In this document: piece after piece, positions 8,598 to 18,359 of the stretch
How positions within the stretch are numbered: the stretch's first letter is position 1
Layout: every line of letters begins with the position of its first letter
Source: Desmonostoc vinosum HA7617-LM4
GTDB lineage: Bacteria > Cyanobacteriota > Cyanobacteriia > Cyanobacteriales > Nostocaceae
DNA length: 56,899 nt
Reading direction: 5' to 3'
Assembly (NCBI GenBank): GCA_019359515.1
Contig: JAHHHC010000042.1
Span: 1-56,899, forward strand
Notes under the pieces: model-generated
What the model saw: the letters and a program-made list of their open reading frames with translations, nothing else
Databases searched by the model: none
What the model was told of the DNA's origin: nothing
Made by a program: the position numbers and the translations under genes

Positions 8598-9554
8598 CTA
8601 TACAGCAGTTTGATGACAAGAACTACTAGTTAAAGCGATCGCCACTAGTTGTGCTGATAAATTAATTAGCTGTAATTCATCTTCTCGCAAAGTGCAAGGT
8701 TGTTTCCACTGTAGTGACAAAACTCCTAACAGTTGTTTGTGATAGCTAATCGGGATCACTAGATGTGCTTGCACACCTGTTTGTTGATAGTGATTAAGAC
8801 TCTTTAATTGATCATTTTTAAGTATATTTAATGAAACTTGCATTTCCTGAGTGGCGATCGCTTGACTTGTGAGTGGATCTTCAGCAAGCCAGTTTTTTAT
8901 TATACCAACATCACTATAAGTTCCTTGAGTCGCAATCAGAGTATTGCCCTTAATCAGTTGCAAAATACAGCCATCTGCCGCGAATGTTTCACCAACAGCC
9001 ATTGCAATTGGTGTAAGCGTTTCCTCTAAGCTATGAGCCGCTTGTGTAACCTGCACCAAAACAGTTAGCAGATCCATTTGGGCATGGGCACGGCGTAATT
9101 CTTCTGTACGTTGTTTAAGTAAATCGTAGGTTTCGGCGGCTCTTTGGACTACTGCCTTTAATTCTCCTGGATCCCAAGGCTTTGTGATATATTTATAAAC
9201 CTGCCCGGCATTAATTGCTTCTACTAAATCCTCAATATCTGTAAATCCCGTCAGAATTATCCTTACCGTATCAGGAAACTGAGGTACAGTCTTGCTTAAA
9301 AACTCAGTTCCTTTCATTTCTGGCATCCGTTGATCGGAGATGATTACCGCTACTTCGCCTTCTGCGGCCAACACTTGTAAAGCGTTTACCCCACTATCCG
9401 CCTTCAAAACATTAAAGTCGCGGCGAAAGGTACGATAAAGTAAATCTAGGTTATCAGGCTCATCGTCAACTACTAGGATTTTAAGTTTTTTCGGTCGCTC
9501 CAGAGTCATCAACTGGTGGCGGACTTTATCGATTTCAAGACTAGGACTATCCAT
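8598..9554 (-). CDS. Response regulator with REC and GAF domains
   Basis: A 318-residue signalling protein. The receiver domain (about 24-140) has the acidic pair D30-D31, phospho-acceptor D74 in ISDQRMPEM, the threonine of LTGFTD and K125 in YITKPWD. A coiled segment (about 140-165) leads to a GAF domain (about 170-310). There is no output domain such as HD-GYP or a kinase, so it may act by protein contact or feed a phosphorelay. I start at ATG 9554, which has an AAGGAA ribosome site 9 bases upstream; the frame is open to 9596. No histidine kinase is adjacent, so the partner and the ligand are unknown. Confidence 0.9.
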   Translation of the reverse strand: MDSPSLEIDKVRHQLMTLERPKKLKILVVDDEPDNLDLLYRTFRRDFNVLKADSGVNALQVLAAEGEVAVIISDQRMPEMKGTEFLSKTVPQFPDTVRIILTGFTDIEDLVEAINAGQVYKYITKPWDPGELKAVVQRAAETYDLLKQRTEELRRAHAQMDLLTVLVQVTQAAHSLEETLTPIAMAVGETFAADGCILQLIKGNTLIATQGTYSDVGIIKNWLAEDPLTSQAIATQEMQVSLNILKNDQLKSLNHYQQTGVQAHLVIPISYHKQLLGVLSLQWKQPCTLREDELQLINLSAQLVAIALTSSSCHQTAV

Positions 9555-9724
9555 CAGATATTTCCTTTTAATATTTATCCTTTTGTTATATTCCATACCA
9601 GGGTTGATTGAGAATAGCCCGCAAGTATTACAGATATTACTGTTGCAAATTATCCTAAAATAAGACTTGCTGATCAGGTCTGATTTTCCTTGTTGTTCTT
9701 AAGTTAAAGCTCCCACCGCCGATT

Positions 9725-10798
9725 ATGACTGACCTACCATCTAGCCCTCAAAATCCTGAGAATGATGTAGCACAAGAATTTTTGCAAAAGCTCAGACAAA
9801 AGCAAGGTAATTGGGTGGAATGGGGAATAGCGATCGCCTACCTACAAAAAGCTGGCTACAATCCCCAAGATATCTTTGAAGCAACTGGATTTGAGCCAAT
9901 TCAACAAAATCAGGTAGTTGTTGGTTCTCAAGTTTACAATTCGATAGAAAAGGCAGGAGCATCAGCAGCAGCGCGATCGCACTACGCCACGCGCGGTAGT
10001 GATATTCTCTATGAGCTACGCTTACTCAGCCAGGAAGAACGCGCTAGCGCTGCTGAACTTACCTTCTTGCACAAACTTGATGCCGATGAAGCGCGAGAAG
10101 TGGCAAAAGCAATTAAAGACTTTTCTTACTTTCGGACTTTGCCAGAAGGATTTTCTAACCATTCTGGAGATGCTGTTGCCTACCAAGCTTGGAGATTAGC
10201 ACGGCAAAATACAGATTTACAAGAGCGATCGCGCCTCATTGCCAAAGGTTTACGTTTTGCTCATACGCAAACAGCTAGGAAGCAAATAGAACAATTACTT
10301 GTAGATTTTTCTGTTGTACCGAAACGCCCGACTCCAACTATTCCCTTCTATAGGCTCGACTCTGAAGATGAACTTCCCCGGATATTCCCTGTAGTAGGTA
10401 AGTTGCCGTTGACACCTCAAGATTTAAAATCGGTGCCCTTGGTAGAAGAAATCGAACCATTCCGCCTAGTCAAATTTACCGGAGAACAAGCTTGGGTACC
10501 TTTACCGGGTTGGCGAGTGCTGTTGAGTGCAGAAGATGCAGTGGTGATTTTAGCGAATAGCGATCGCTTCCCCAATCAAACACAAAAGTTAGAACAAGTA
10601 CTCGTAGTCGTAGATCGCGCCCAACGACAATGGGACGCCTCCAGCTATTTTGTTGTTGACAACGGCAACGATTTAGATTTTCAGTGGTTTGAAACTGAGC
10701 CAGAACTGCCAATACTGGGGCGAATCATCGTCATTGTCCGCCCCAAGAAAATCCTTGATGAAGAACTAACCAAAGATTCTTGGCAAATTGATGAATAG
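9725..10798 (+). CDS. raf1: RuBisCO accumulation factor 1
   Basis: A 357-residue Raf1 chaperone that helps assemble form I Rubisco by stabilising RbcL dimers. The N-terminal alpha domain (about 10-195) includes the HTH-like QGNWVEWGIAIAYLQKAGYNPQDIFEATGFEP. A short linker (PKRPTPTIPFYRLDSEDELPRIFPV) leads to the C-terminal beta dimerisation domain (about 215-345). Length and domain order are typical of cyanobacterial Raf1. It is a single gene, not near rbcL in this window. Start ATG 9725 is preceded by a CCCACCGCC stretch without an obvious ribosome site. Confidence 0.93.
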   Translation: MTDLPSSPQNPENDVAQEFLQKLRQKQGNWVEWGIAIAYLQKAGYNPQDIFEATGFEPIQQNQVVVGSQVYNSIEKAGASAAARSHYATRGSDILYELRLLSQEERASAAELTFLHKLDADEAREVAKAIKDFSYFRTLPEGFSNHSGDAVAYQAWRLARQNTDLQERSRLIAKGLRFAHTQTARKQIEQLLVDFSVVPKRPTPTIPFYRLDSEDELPRIFPVVGKLPLTPQDLKSVPLVEEIEPFRLVKFTGEQAWVPLPGWRVLLSAEDAVVILANSDRFPNQTQKLEQVLVVVDRAQRQWDASSYFVVDNGNDLDFQWFETEPELPILGRIIVIVRPKKILDEELTKDSWQIDE

Positions 10799-10977
10799 CA
10801 GGTTAGGCATGTAATTGGGAGAAGATCATCATTAGTGATTTGTCCTTTGTAAAGGCATTTGGTAAAGGCTTTTGACAAATGACTAATGACAAAGGACAAC
10901 CCTCACTAGTCAAAGTGCTATTTAAATGCGTAATACTATATTTTTGTAAATATAAAAGATAACGAAAAATATGGTTT

Positions 10978-10996
10978 CGCAATAACTTAGATTGCG
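10978..10996. repeat. Small stem-loop upstream of the TPR gene
   Basis: CGCAATAACTTAGATTGCG forms a short hairpin about 70 bases before the TPR start. It could be part of the 5' leader or the tail of the raf1 transcript. The 270-base gap also holds TTTGTCCTTTGTAAAGG and GACAAAGGACAA repeats. Confidence 0.3.
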
Positions 10997-11068
10997 GAAT
11001 CTATTGTATAAAAACTGAAGACTATATTTAAAGTACGCTTACTTATATACTCAGTAGGTAAATTAAAA

Positions 11069-12298
11069 ATGCTCAAAACAAAAAATTTACTGGCTGTGAC
11101 TATTATCGGCTTATGTTTGCTCAAGACAAATGCTGCCTTCGGTAAAAATATTGGTGTCAGTTTGTCACAAGTTCCAGACATTTCGATAGCAGCAGCCTCG
11201 GACAATAAACAAGCAGTTGCTAGCTTCAATGAGGGAATTACTCTCTATCAACAAGGAGATTTAAAAGGTGCAGAAGCAGCTTTTCGCAAAGCAATTGAAT
11301 TAGAACCTAGTTATGCTCAAGCTTATATTGCTTTAGGAAATACTCTCGACGATCAAGGTAAACCAAAAGATGCGATCGCTTTATACAAAAAAGCAATTAG
11401 CCTTGACCCCAAAGAGCCTGGAGCATACTTTAATATGGGTTTGACTTTTTCTAGGCTAGAGCAGTATGAAGAAGCAATCTCAGCGTATAAAAAAGCAATT
11501 GGTCTTGACCCCAAGTATATCAGGGCGCACCATAATTTAGGTAACGTTTATTACAATCAGAAAAAGCTCCCAGAAGCGATCGCTAAGTATACACAAGTCA
11601 TCCGTCTCGACCCAAATTATGCACCAGCATATGCATCTTTGGGAAATACTCTGTATGCTCAAGGCAAGCTAGATCAAGCAGTCACTCAATACAAAAAAGC
11701 TATTAGTCTTGATCCCAATTATGCAGGCGCTCACTATTATTTAGGAAATGTTTTGTCTGATCAAGGTAAAACAGCAGAAGCGGTAGCTGAGTATACAGAA
11801 GCTGTGCGTTTAGAACCGAAAAATCCCGTAGGCTATAACGCTTTGGGAAATGCACTGTATAACCAAGGACAGCTAGAAGAAGCAATTACAAAATATCAGC
11901 AAGCGATTACCATCGATCCCAGCTATATAGATGCTCAATACAATTTAGGTAGTGCATTCTACGCTCAAGGCAACCTAGCAGAAACAGTTAATCAATACAC
12001 AAAAGTTATCAGTCTCGATCCAAAAAACGCAGAAGCTTACACGGGCTTGGGAAATGCTGTCGATGATCAAGGCAAGTCAGAAGAAGCAATTGCCCATTAC
12101 AAAAAAGCCATTAGCCTTGCACCTAGCTATGGCTTGGCTTACTATAATTTGGGAATTACCCTAGGAAGACAACAAAAGCTAGATGAAGCGATCGCCAATC
12201 TTAAAAAAGCTAGAGAGTTATTCCAAGCTCAGGGAAACACAAAAATGGTTGAGAAAGTTGATCAGCTATTCCAAAAAATTAACAGTCAAACTAATTAA
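11069..12298 (+). CDS. Exported tetratricopeptide-repeat protein
   Basis: A 409-residue protein with an N-terminal signal-like segment (KNLLAVTIIGLCLLKTNAAFG) and about ten consecutive TPR units from residue 48 to near the end. Each is close to the 34-residue consensus (for example AYIALGNTLDDQGKPKDAI, then YKKAISLDPK). The regular 102-base period can be seen in the DNA as repeated GGAAAT and GACCC blocks. It most likely acts as a protein-binding scaffold in the periplasm or lumen. The partner is unknown and the neighbours (raf1, cobA-hemD) do not reveal it. Start ATG 11069 follows CAGTAGGTAAATT. Confidence 0.85.
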   Translation: MLKTKNLLAVTIIGLCLLKTNAAFGKNIGVSLSQVPDISIAAASDNKQAVASFNEGITLYQQGDLKGAEAAFRKAIELEPSYAQAYIALGNTLDDQGKPKDAIALYKKAISLDPKEPGAYFNMGLTFSRLEQYEEAISAYKKAIGLDPKYIRAHHNLGNVYYNQKKLPEAIAKYTQVIRLDPNYAPAYASLGNTLYAQGKLDQAVTQYKKAISLDPNYAGAHYYLGNVLSDQGKTAEAVAEYTEAVRLEPKNPVGYNALGNALYNQGQLEEAITKYQQAITIDPSYIDAQYNLGSAFYAQGNLAETVNQYTKVISLDPKNAEAYTGLGNAVDDQGKSEEAIAHYKKAISLAPSYGLAYYNLGITLGRQQKLDEAIANLKKARELFQAQGNTKMVEKVDQLFQKINSQTN

Positions 12299-12375
12299 TC
12301 AAAGCCGGAAATGGACTCTGGATGGCGAATGCATATCATAATCAATTTGTAAAGAGCGTAGGTTTTAATTAATTA

Positions 12376-13935
12376 ATGACTCTGCAAAAGGGCAAAGTTT
12401 ATCTCGTAGGTGCTGGGCCTTATGATTTAGCTTACCTAACACTTAAAGCTTATAACCTTTTAGCGGTGGCTCAAGTGCTAGTTTACGACGCCCTTGTCAA
12501 TGCTGAATTGATGCAGTGCGTACCAACTGATTGCTTGAAACTAGATGTCGGTAAACGTGGTGGAAAACCCAGCACACCACAAGGCGAGATTAACAATTTA
12601 CTAGTAAAGTACTGCCAACAGGGTAAACAAGTTGTCAGGCTAAAATCAGGTGATCCGTTTATTTTTGGGCGCTGTACTTCGGAAATAGAAGCGCTAAAAG
12701 CATCGGGTTGTGAGTTTGAAATAGTGCCAGGAATTTCATCAGCCCTAGCAGCACCATTATTAGCAGGAATACCCTTAACAGATCCGGTGTTGAGTCGCTG
12801 TTTTGCAGTATTTACAGCTCATGAACCAGATGCTTTAGATTGGGAAGCACTTTCACGATTAGAAACCCTCGTCATCTTAATGGGAGGGCAACATCTGGCA
12901 GAAATTGTACATCAACTAGTGCGGCGCGGGCGATCGCTGGTGACGCCGATGGCAATCATCCGCTGGGCAGGTAGTCATAATCAACAAATTTGGACAGCCC
13001 AACTAGGTGATATTCTTCAACAAACTGCTGGTTTGTCTCTTTCTCCAGCTGTAATAGTCATTGGTGAAGTTGTTGGGCTACGCGAGTACTTACAACCTGA
13101 GAAAATATCCTCAGAAGTTTCGACTACAGCCATGTCAAACAACCTCCCCCTCACTGGCAAAACCATTCTCGTGACGCGTTCGGTAGGGCAATCAAATCAA
13201 TTTAGCGATCGCCTCATCGCTTCAGGTGCTACAGTCATTGAAATGCCTACCTTAGAAATTGGCCCACCTGCCAGTTGGGAAGCTTTAGATAGTGCGATCG
13301 CTAATTTATCTAACTTCGACTGGTTAATTCTCACTTCTACTAACGGTATAGACTACTTTTTTGCCAGATTAGCTGCACAAAGTAAAGATGCTCGTGCTTT
13401 AAATAGCGTTAAAATTGCCGTTGTTGGCGAAAAAACAGCCCAAAGTCTCAGACAACGCAGCCTCCAACCAGATTTTATTCCTCCTAACTTTGTTGCTGAT
13501 TCTTTAATAGCAAGTTTTCCCGAAGAACTGTCTGGTAAGAAAATTTTATTTCCCAGAGTAGAAAGCGGTGGCAGAGAAATTTTAGTTAAAGAATTAACTA
13601 CCAAAGGAGCAGAAGTTACAGAAGTAGCGGCATATCAATCTTGCTGTCCAAATAGTATCCCCCTAGAGGCAGAATTAGCCATCCAAAATCGCAAAATAGA
13701 TGTAATTACCTTTGCCAGTTCTAAGACTGTGCAATTTTTTTATCAACTGATCACAAGTAAATTTTCACAAAACTCTGTAGCCAATTATTTAACAGGAGTT
13801 TGTATCGCCTCTATCGGCCCCCAAACCTCTAAAACTTGTCATGCTTTATTAGGACGCGTGGATGTAGAAGCTGAAGAATATACTTTGGAAGGTTTAACTC
13901 AAGCATTGATCAAGTGGGTGAATTTTGGGAGATGA
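12376..13935 (+). CDS. cobA-hemD: Fused uroporphyrinogen-III C-methyltransferase / uroporphyrinogen-III synthase
   Basis: A 519-residue two-domain enzyme of tetrapyrrole synthesis. Residues 1-245 are the SUMT (CobA/CysG-type) methyltransferase that commits uroporphyrinogen III to siroheme and cobalamin: GKRGGKPSTPQ, RLKSGDPFIFGR and PGISSALAAPLLAGIPLTDP are present. Residues 253-519 are HemD, which closes hydroxymethylbilane to uroporphyrinogen III (TGKTILVTRS, LTSTNGIDYFF, FASSKTVQFF). An internal ATG at 13132 lies exactly at the domain border and might give separate HemD. The usual GAGPGD SAM loop reads GAGPYD here (Tyr16 for Gly), which is odd. Such fusions are common in cyanobacteria. Confidence 0.9.
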   Translation: MTLQKGKVYLVGAGPYDLAYLTLKAYNLLAVAQVLVYDALVNAELMQCVPTDCLKLDVGKRGGKPSTPQGEINNLLVKYCQQGKQVVRLKSGDPFIFGRCTSEIEALKASGCEFEIVPGISSALAAPLLAGIPLTDPVLSRCFAVFTAHEPDALDWEALSRLETLVILMGGQHLAEIVHQLVRRGRSLVTPMAIIRWAGSHNQQIWTAQLGDILQQTAGLSLSPAVIVIGEVVGLREYLQPEKISSEVSTTAMSNNLPLTGKTILVTRSVGQSNQFSDRLIASGATVIEMPTLEIGPPASWEALDSAIANLSNFDWLILTSTNGIDYFFARLAAQSKDARALNSVKIAVVGEKTAQSLRQRSLQPDFIPPNFVADSLIASFPEELSGKKILFPRVESGGREILVKELTTKGAEVTEVAAYQSCCPNSIPLEAELAIQNRKIDVITFASSKTVQFFYQLITSKFSQNSVANYLTGVCIASIGPQTSKTCHALLGRVDVEAEEYTLEGLTQALIKWVNFGR

Positions 13936-14141
13936 GGGAGATGTGGGAGACGCGGGGACGAGGGGATGAGGGGACGAGGGGACGCGGGACGCGGGGACGC
14001 GGGGACGCGGAGAATAACCAATGACGAAGGACAAATGACAATTCCCCATTCACAATTCCCAATTCCTTATTACAAATGACGCCTAATGTGAATTTAGTAA
14101 TTATGGTGTCAACCAGTAGGTGTTTTTTAAACAAAACAAAA
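13936..14141. repeat. Repeat-rich spacer after cobA-hemD
   Basis: Tandem GGGGACGCG/GGGGACGAG units (13940-14010) are followed by CAATTCCC strings and a copy of the dispersed motif ACGCCTAATGTGAATTT (14079-14095). No gene is seen. Confidence 0.6.
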
Positions 14142-14357
14142 TTTTGTGCTTGAAAAGCTTATCCTCTCTAGCTTTGAATCCTCTTTGAGGGTTTTAGAGG
14201 TTGACACCACCACCCCAAATCCTTACCAGAATTGCTTTTGAGGTTATTTATTATTCTTGCGCTCTTGACAACCAAACGTCTGAAAAGGTATCTTAACTAC
14301 AGGTTGCCACTATTGAACCTTGAAAACCAAATATATCAAGGCTTGCAGACCCCAGCG
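14142..14357 (+). promoter_or_regulatory. CRISPR leader with candidate promoter
   Basis: About 215 bases without a gene lie directly before the first repeat. TTGACA (14265-14270), 18 bases, TATCTT (14289-14294) would start a transcript about 55 bases before the first repeat. The leader side is set by the opposite end of the array, where the last repeat is degenerate, and by the ATTGAAAC repeat end that usually forms the crRNA 5' handle. Confidence 0.6.
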
Positions 14358-16983
14358 GTTTTAATCAACCCAAATCCCTATTAGGGATTGAAACCTTGTA
14401 ATACCCGAAATTCTCTCCATCCCCGCAGTTTTAATCAACCCAAATCCCTATTAGGGATTGAAACTTGGACAGCATCCCATACGGCAGCAATCATCCTCTG
14501 GGTTTTAATCAACCCAAATCCCTATTAGGGATTGAAACTGCGTTGGAGATGCGATCGCCCTCAACGTTGGGTTTTAATCAACCCAAATCCCTATTAGGGA
14601 TTGAAACGAAACATCGGTGTCTGTGCATATACATTGCCATTGTTTTAATCAACCCAAATCCCTATTAGGGATTGAAACAATTGAAAAATATAAGGAGGAG
14701 TAAAATAAAATGTCAAGTTTTAATCAACCCAAATCCCTATTAGGGATTGAAACGCTGGGGGGAGAATCGACGGCGGCACTGCGAGTGTTTTAATCAACCC
14801 AAATCCCTATTAGGGATTGAAACCAATCCATTCCACTTGATAACCTTGTGAATGATTGAGCCGAAGTTTTAATCAACCCAAATCCCTATTAGGGATTGAA
14901 ACATCGTTTTAACCTCACAAGGTTGTAGATTAGTAAGTTTTAATCAACCCAAATCCCTATTAGGGATTGAAACCGAGTCTATGTCTGGTAGTTTGATGCC
15001 TTGAAGGTTTTAATCAACCCAAATCCCTATTAGGGATTGAAACCCATTTGTAGTCATCCTCTGATTCAATGTTATTTTGGTTTTAATCAACCCAAATCCC
15101 TATTAGGGATTGAAACACTTACACTGCCAACATCTCCTTTTATTCCTGAAGTTTTAATCAACCCAAATCCCTATTAGGGATTGAAACTATTAAGTCTGGC
15201 ATTTATGGGGCGCTATTTGAGTTTTAATCAACCCAAATCCCTATTAGGGATTGAAACAAAGTAGCGAGAGGTAAATTAAAACACTACAAAGTTTTAATCA
15301 ACCCAAATCCCTATTAGGGATTGAAACCTGATTTATCTGCTGGTAGTGGAGGCGGTGGTGGTGGTTTTAATCAACCCAAATCCCTATTAGGGATTGAAAC
15401 ATTAGAAATATAGGAGATGATTTTTATAAATTAAAATGTTTTAATCAACCCAAATCCCTATTAGGGATTGAAACTCTTATTTGTGATGTGAATTAATTAG
15501 TAAGTGTGGTGTTTTAATCAACCCAAATCCCTATTAGGGATTGAAACAATGGTATTCGCTAGACTCGCCATACCACTGCCCAAAGTTTTAATCAACCCAA
15601 ATCCCTATTAGGGATTGAAACCAACCTATCCAAAGAATTCGATAAAAAGTTTGAGTTTTAATCAACCCAAATCCCTATTAGGGATTGAAACAGCAGTTGG
15701 GTGAGCGTCTGCCGGGGGCGATGGGGGTTTTAATCAACCCAAATCCCTATTAGGGATTGAAACAAGAAATCAAACAAGGTGATGTGATTAGCGATAAGTT
15801 TTAATCAACCCAAATCCCTATTAGGGATTGAAACGCAACTAAAACGCCACCCCAGAGGGACACTGCGGCTTTTGTTTTAATCAACCCAAATCCCTATTAG
15901 GGATTGAAACAAGTGAATTAGATGAGATTAGCTCATTGTGGTTAATTGTTTTAATCAACCCAAATCCCTATTAGGGATTGAAACGTTGATGAACGCACTG
16001 GCGAATGTTTCTATCCTGGTTTTAATCAACCCAAATCCCTATTAGGGATTGAAACAGAAATCAAAAATAATAAAGCGAAAGCTGACCTTATGTTTTAATC
16101 AACCCAAATCCCTATTAGGGATTGAAACTCGGGTACGTCACGGATTCAAAGAAAGCGCCTCGGTTTTAATCAACCCAAATCCCTATTAGGGATTGAAACT
16201 TAGCTCGGGCTGTACATATAATATGTACTCTAGTTTTAATCAACCCAAATCCCTATTAGGGATTGAAACATTTATACCGACTACAACGATTAGCCCATTT
16301 AAGTTTTAATCAACCCAAATCCCTATTAGGGATTGAAACTTGTAACGCGGCGGCATAAACCCAGTGTAATTTACGTTTTAATCAACCCAAATCCCTATTA
16401 GGGATTGAAACCTATAAATCCACTTTTTAAGAGTAAGCGATTTGCAAACGTTTTAATCAACCCAAATCCCTATTAGGGATTGAAACCATCTAGAGAACAT
16501 ATATCTTTGATTGGTAAATCCAGTTTTAATCAACCCAAATCCCTATTAGGGATTGAAACATTCTGTCCCTAGGAGAGATATATCTAAATGGAAGGTTTTA
16601 ATCAACCCAAATCCCTATTAGGGATTGAAACATTTAGTAGATAGCGATCGCTATATTAGAGATAGTTTTAATCAACCCAAATCCCTATTAGGGATTGAAA
16701 CTCGCGGCGGTGGGTGGGATTTTGTAAATAAATTTGTTTTAATCAACCCAAATCCCTATTAGGGATTGAAACAAATTCGCAATTTGGGCATTGTTCTTTT
16801 ACCATTGTTTTAATCAACCCAAATCCCTATTAGGGATTGAAACTCGGTACTACATAACTCCAGAAAACGACGAAAAGCGTTTTAATCAACCCAAATCCCT
16901 ATTAGGGATTGAAACATTTTAATTACTATGCTGTTGTCACGCACAGCAAAAGTTTTAATCAACCAAAATCCCTATTAAGGATT
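14358..16983 (+). CRISPR. CRISPR array: 37 repeats, 36 spacers
   Basis: The repeat is 37 nt, beginning GTTTTAATCAACCC and ending AGGGATTGAAAC, with an internal ATCCCTATTAGGGAT palindrome. I count 36 copies that look identical and a 37th at 16952-16983 with changes (AACCAAAATCC, TTAAGGATT) that has lost its last five bases. The 36 spacers are 32-42 nt. Leader at left, decayed repeat at right, so transcription is to the right. The ATTGAAAC 3' end is typical of cyanobacterial type I and type III arrays; without cas genes in the window the subtype cannot be fixed. The perfect repeats suggest recent or maintained activity, with Cas proteins supplied from elsewhere. Confidence 0.98.
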
Positions 16984-17071
16984 AGACCTCTTGCAAAAGT
17001 CTTAATTTTTGCGCTTTTATTTGCGTCTTTGTGCCTTTGCGCGAAACAAAAAAATATTTATGCAAGAGACT
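16984..17071. mobile_element. Remnant of an IS5-like miniature element ending the CRISPR array
   Basis: The 18 bases AGACCTCTTGCAAAAGTC at 16984-17001 are identical to the terminal repeat of the insertion sequence at 221-1142. A decayed opposite end (TGCAAGAGACTC, 17061-17072) lies 60 bases later. The element interrupts the last CRISPR repeat right after ATT, which matches the 3-bp ANT target preference. No duplicated ATT or remaining repeat bases follow, so the right side has decayed. Confidence 0.7.
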
Positions 17072-17174
17072 CCATGAACTGCGTTTACAAAGAACTATAA
17101 AAATATTTCTTCCCTACTCCCCACTCCCTACTCCCCACTCCCTATTTTTTGTTTTTAATTCACATCAGGCATAA

Positions 17175-17774
17175 ATGACAAATAAACGCATAATCGGCTT
17201 AACTGGAGGTATTGCCACAGGTAAAAGTACCGTAGCCAATTATTTGGCTAGTGCTTACAATCTACCAACTTTTGATGCAGATATTTATGCTAGAGAAGCA
17301 GTGGCTGTAGGTTCTCCCATTCTTGATGCGATCGCCCAACGTTACGGAGAACAAATATTATTAGTAGATAGAAGCTTAAATCGTCAAAAACTGGGCGAAA
17401 TTATCTTTAACAATCAAGATGAACGCATTTGGATAGATGAATTGATTCATCCTTACGTAAACGAGCGCTTTCTTGAAGTAATTGCCCAATCCTCAGCAAA
17501 AACACTTGTGTTAGTAGTGCCTCTATTATTTGAAGCTAGAATGACCAATTTAGTTACAGAAATCTGGGTAGTGCGTTGTTCGGGTGAGCAACAACTACAA
17601 CGATTAATCGAACGAAATCATTTGAATAGAGAACAAGCGCAAGTCCGTATCAATAGCCAACTATCTTTAGACGAAAAAGCCGCTCGTGCAAACGTGATTT
17701 TAGATAACTCTTTTACACTAGAAGCACTACTGAAGCAGGTAGATGTAGCCTTAAAAAAAGCTAGTAGTAACTAA
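17175..17774 (+). CDS. coaE: Dephospho-CoA kinase
   Basis: Catalyses the last step of coenzyme A synthesis, phosphorylation of the 3' hydroxyl of dephospho-CoA. The 199-residue protein has the P-loop GGIATGKS (11-18), the substrate region FDADIYAREAV, the LIHPYV segment, VPLLFEA and the lid-type arginines of QLQRLIERNHL. Length is normal. Start ATG 17175 lies 14 bases after a TTTTTAATTCACATCAGGC dispersed motif. Not in an obvious operon. The lysC and coaE genes are both single housekeeping copies in this window. Confidence 0.95.
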   Translation: MTNKRIIGLTGGIATGKSTVANYLASAYNLPTFDADIYAREAVAVGSPILDAIAQRYGEQILLVDRSLNRQKLGEIIFNNQDERIWIDELIHPYVNERFLEVIAQSSAKTLVLVVPLLFEARMTNLVTEIWVVRCSGEQQLQRLIERNHLNREQAQVRINSQLSLDEKAARANVILDNSFTLEALLKQVDVALKKASSN

Positions 17775-17865
17775 GCTACCGTGCATTATTGAGCCTTTCC
17801 TATTCGGTATCAGGGTAAACTACTGATAACTGATAACGTATTACTGAAACATAAATATGAAAAAT

Positions 17866-17903
17866 GGGTAAACCTCCCCATCTAAAAACGGGGGCTTTTA
17901 CCC
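17866..17903 (+). terminator. Possible terminator after coaE
   Basis: GGGTAAACCTCCCC and GGGGGCTTTTACCC form an imperfect stem around ATCTAAAAAC, about 90 bases after the coaE stop. The T run is inside the right arm rather than after it, so termination is only possible. Confidence 0.4.
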
Positions 17904-17969
17904 TACCGGAAATAACCATTTATTTAGGAATATAGAGATGTAGGGTTGGCTTTGATCCCAAGCACCAAC

Positions 17970-18359
17970 ATGGAATATTTGTATTACCTGGCAAACGCTA
18001 GTTTAACTCTGAGGGTGGTTCAATGCTTGCACGCTAGACCCCAGATGCCTGTTTCGTTCATCACCGTGATTCATCAGATTGATGGCTGGGTGATTAGGAT
18101 CAAACTCAAAGGTCAAGTCTCATCCCAAGAAGATGGCGATTTTCGAGCTTTTCTCAATGAATTAGGAATTAGCTATGAGCCACCGATGAGGGTGCAAATG
18201 GCACTTTGGAGTTTGGAAGCAGGACAGTGCCCTGTGGATGTGATGCGTCGTTATCAAGTGGCGATCGTCTCCCATGGTAGCCCAGAGCGAGAAGAAATCG
18301 AAGCTTTCCGGCAACAATTTGTCCGGGGGTTGGGTTATTGTCCAGAAACATTGGCATAA
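17970..18359 (+). CDS. Conserved-looking hypothetical protein, 129 residues
   Basis: I do not recognise a named family. The frame is open from TTG 17946, but ATG 17970 (MEYLYYLANASLTLRVVQCL) is the better start. The protein is mixed alpha/beta with a basic first third, a beta-rich middle (ITVIHQIDGWVIRIKLKGQV) and an acidic helix near the end (SPEREEIEAFRQQFVRGLGY). There is no signal peptide or membrane segment. Codon use and HIP1 sites look native, and the gene has its own space between coaE and yraN, so I think it is real. Confidence 0.65.
   Translation: MEYLYYLANASLTLRVVQCLHARPQMPVSFITVIHQIDGWVIRIKLKGQVSSQEDGDFRAFLNELGISYEPPMRVQMALWSLEAGQCPVDVMRRYQVAIVSHGSPEREEIEAFRQQFVRGLGYCPETLA

Noticed and set aside
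14465-14668. Open frame of 67 codons inside the CRISPR array
   Set aside because: It consists of CRISPR repeats and spacers; repeated FNQPKSLLGIE segments are just the translated repeat.
16909-17100. Open frame of 63 codons across the end of the CRISPR array
   Set aside because: It runs from a spacer through the broken repeat and the IS remnant; no gene-like sequence.
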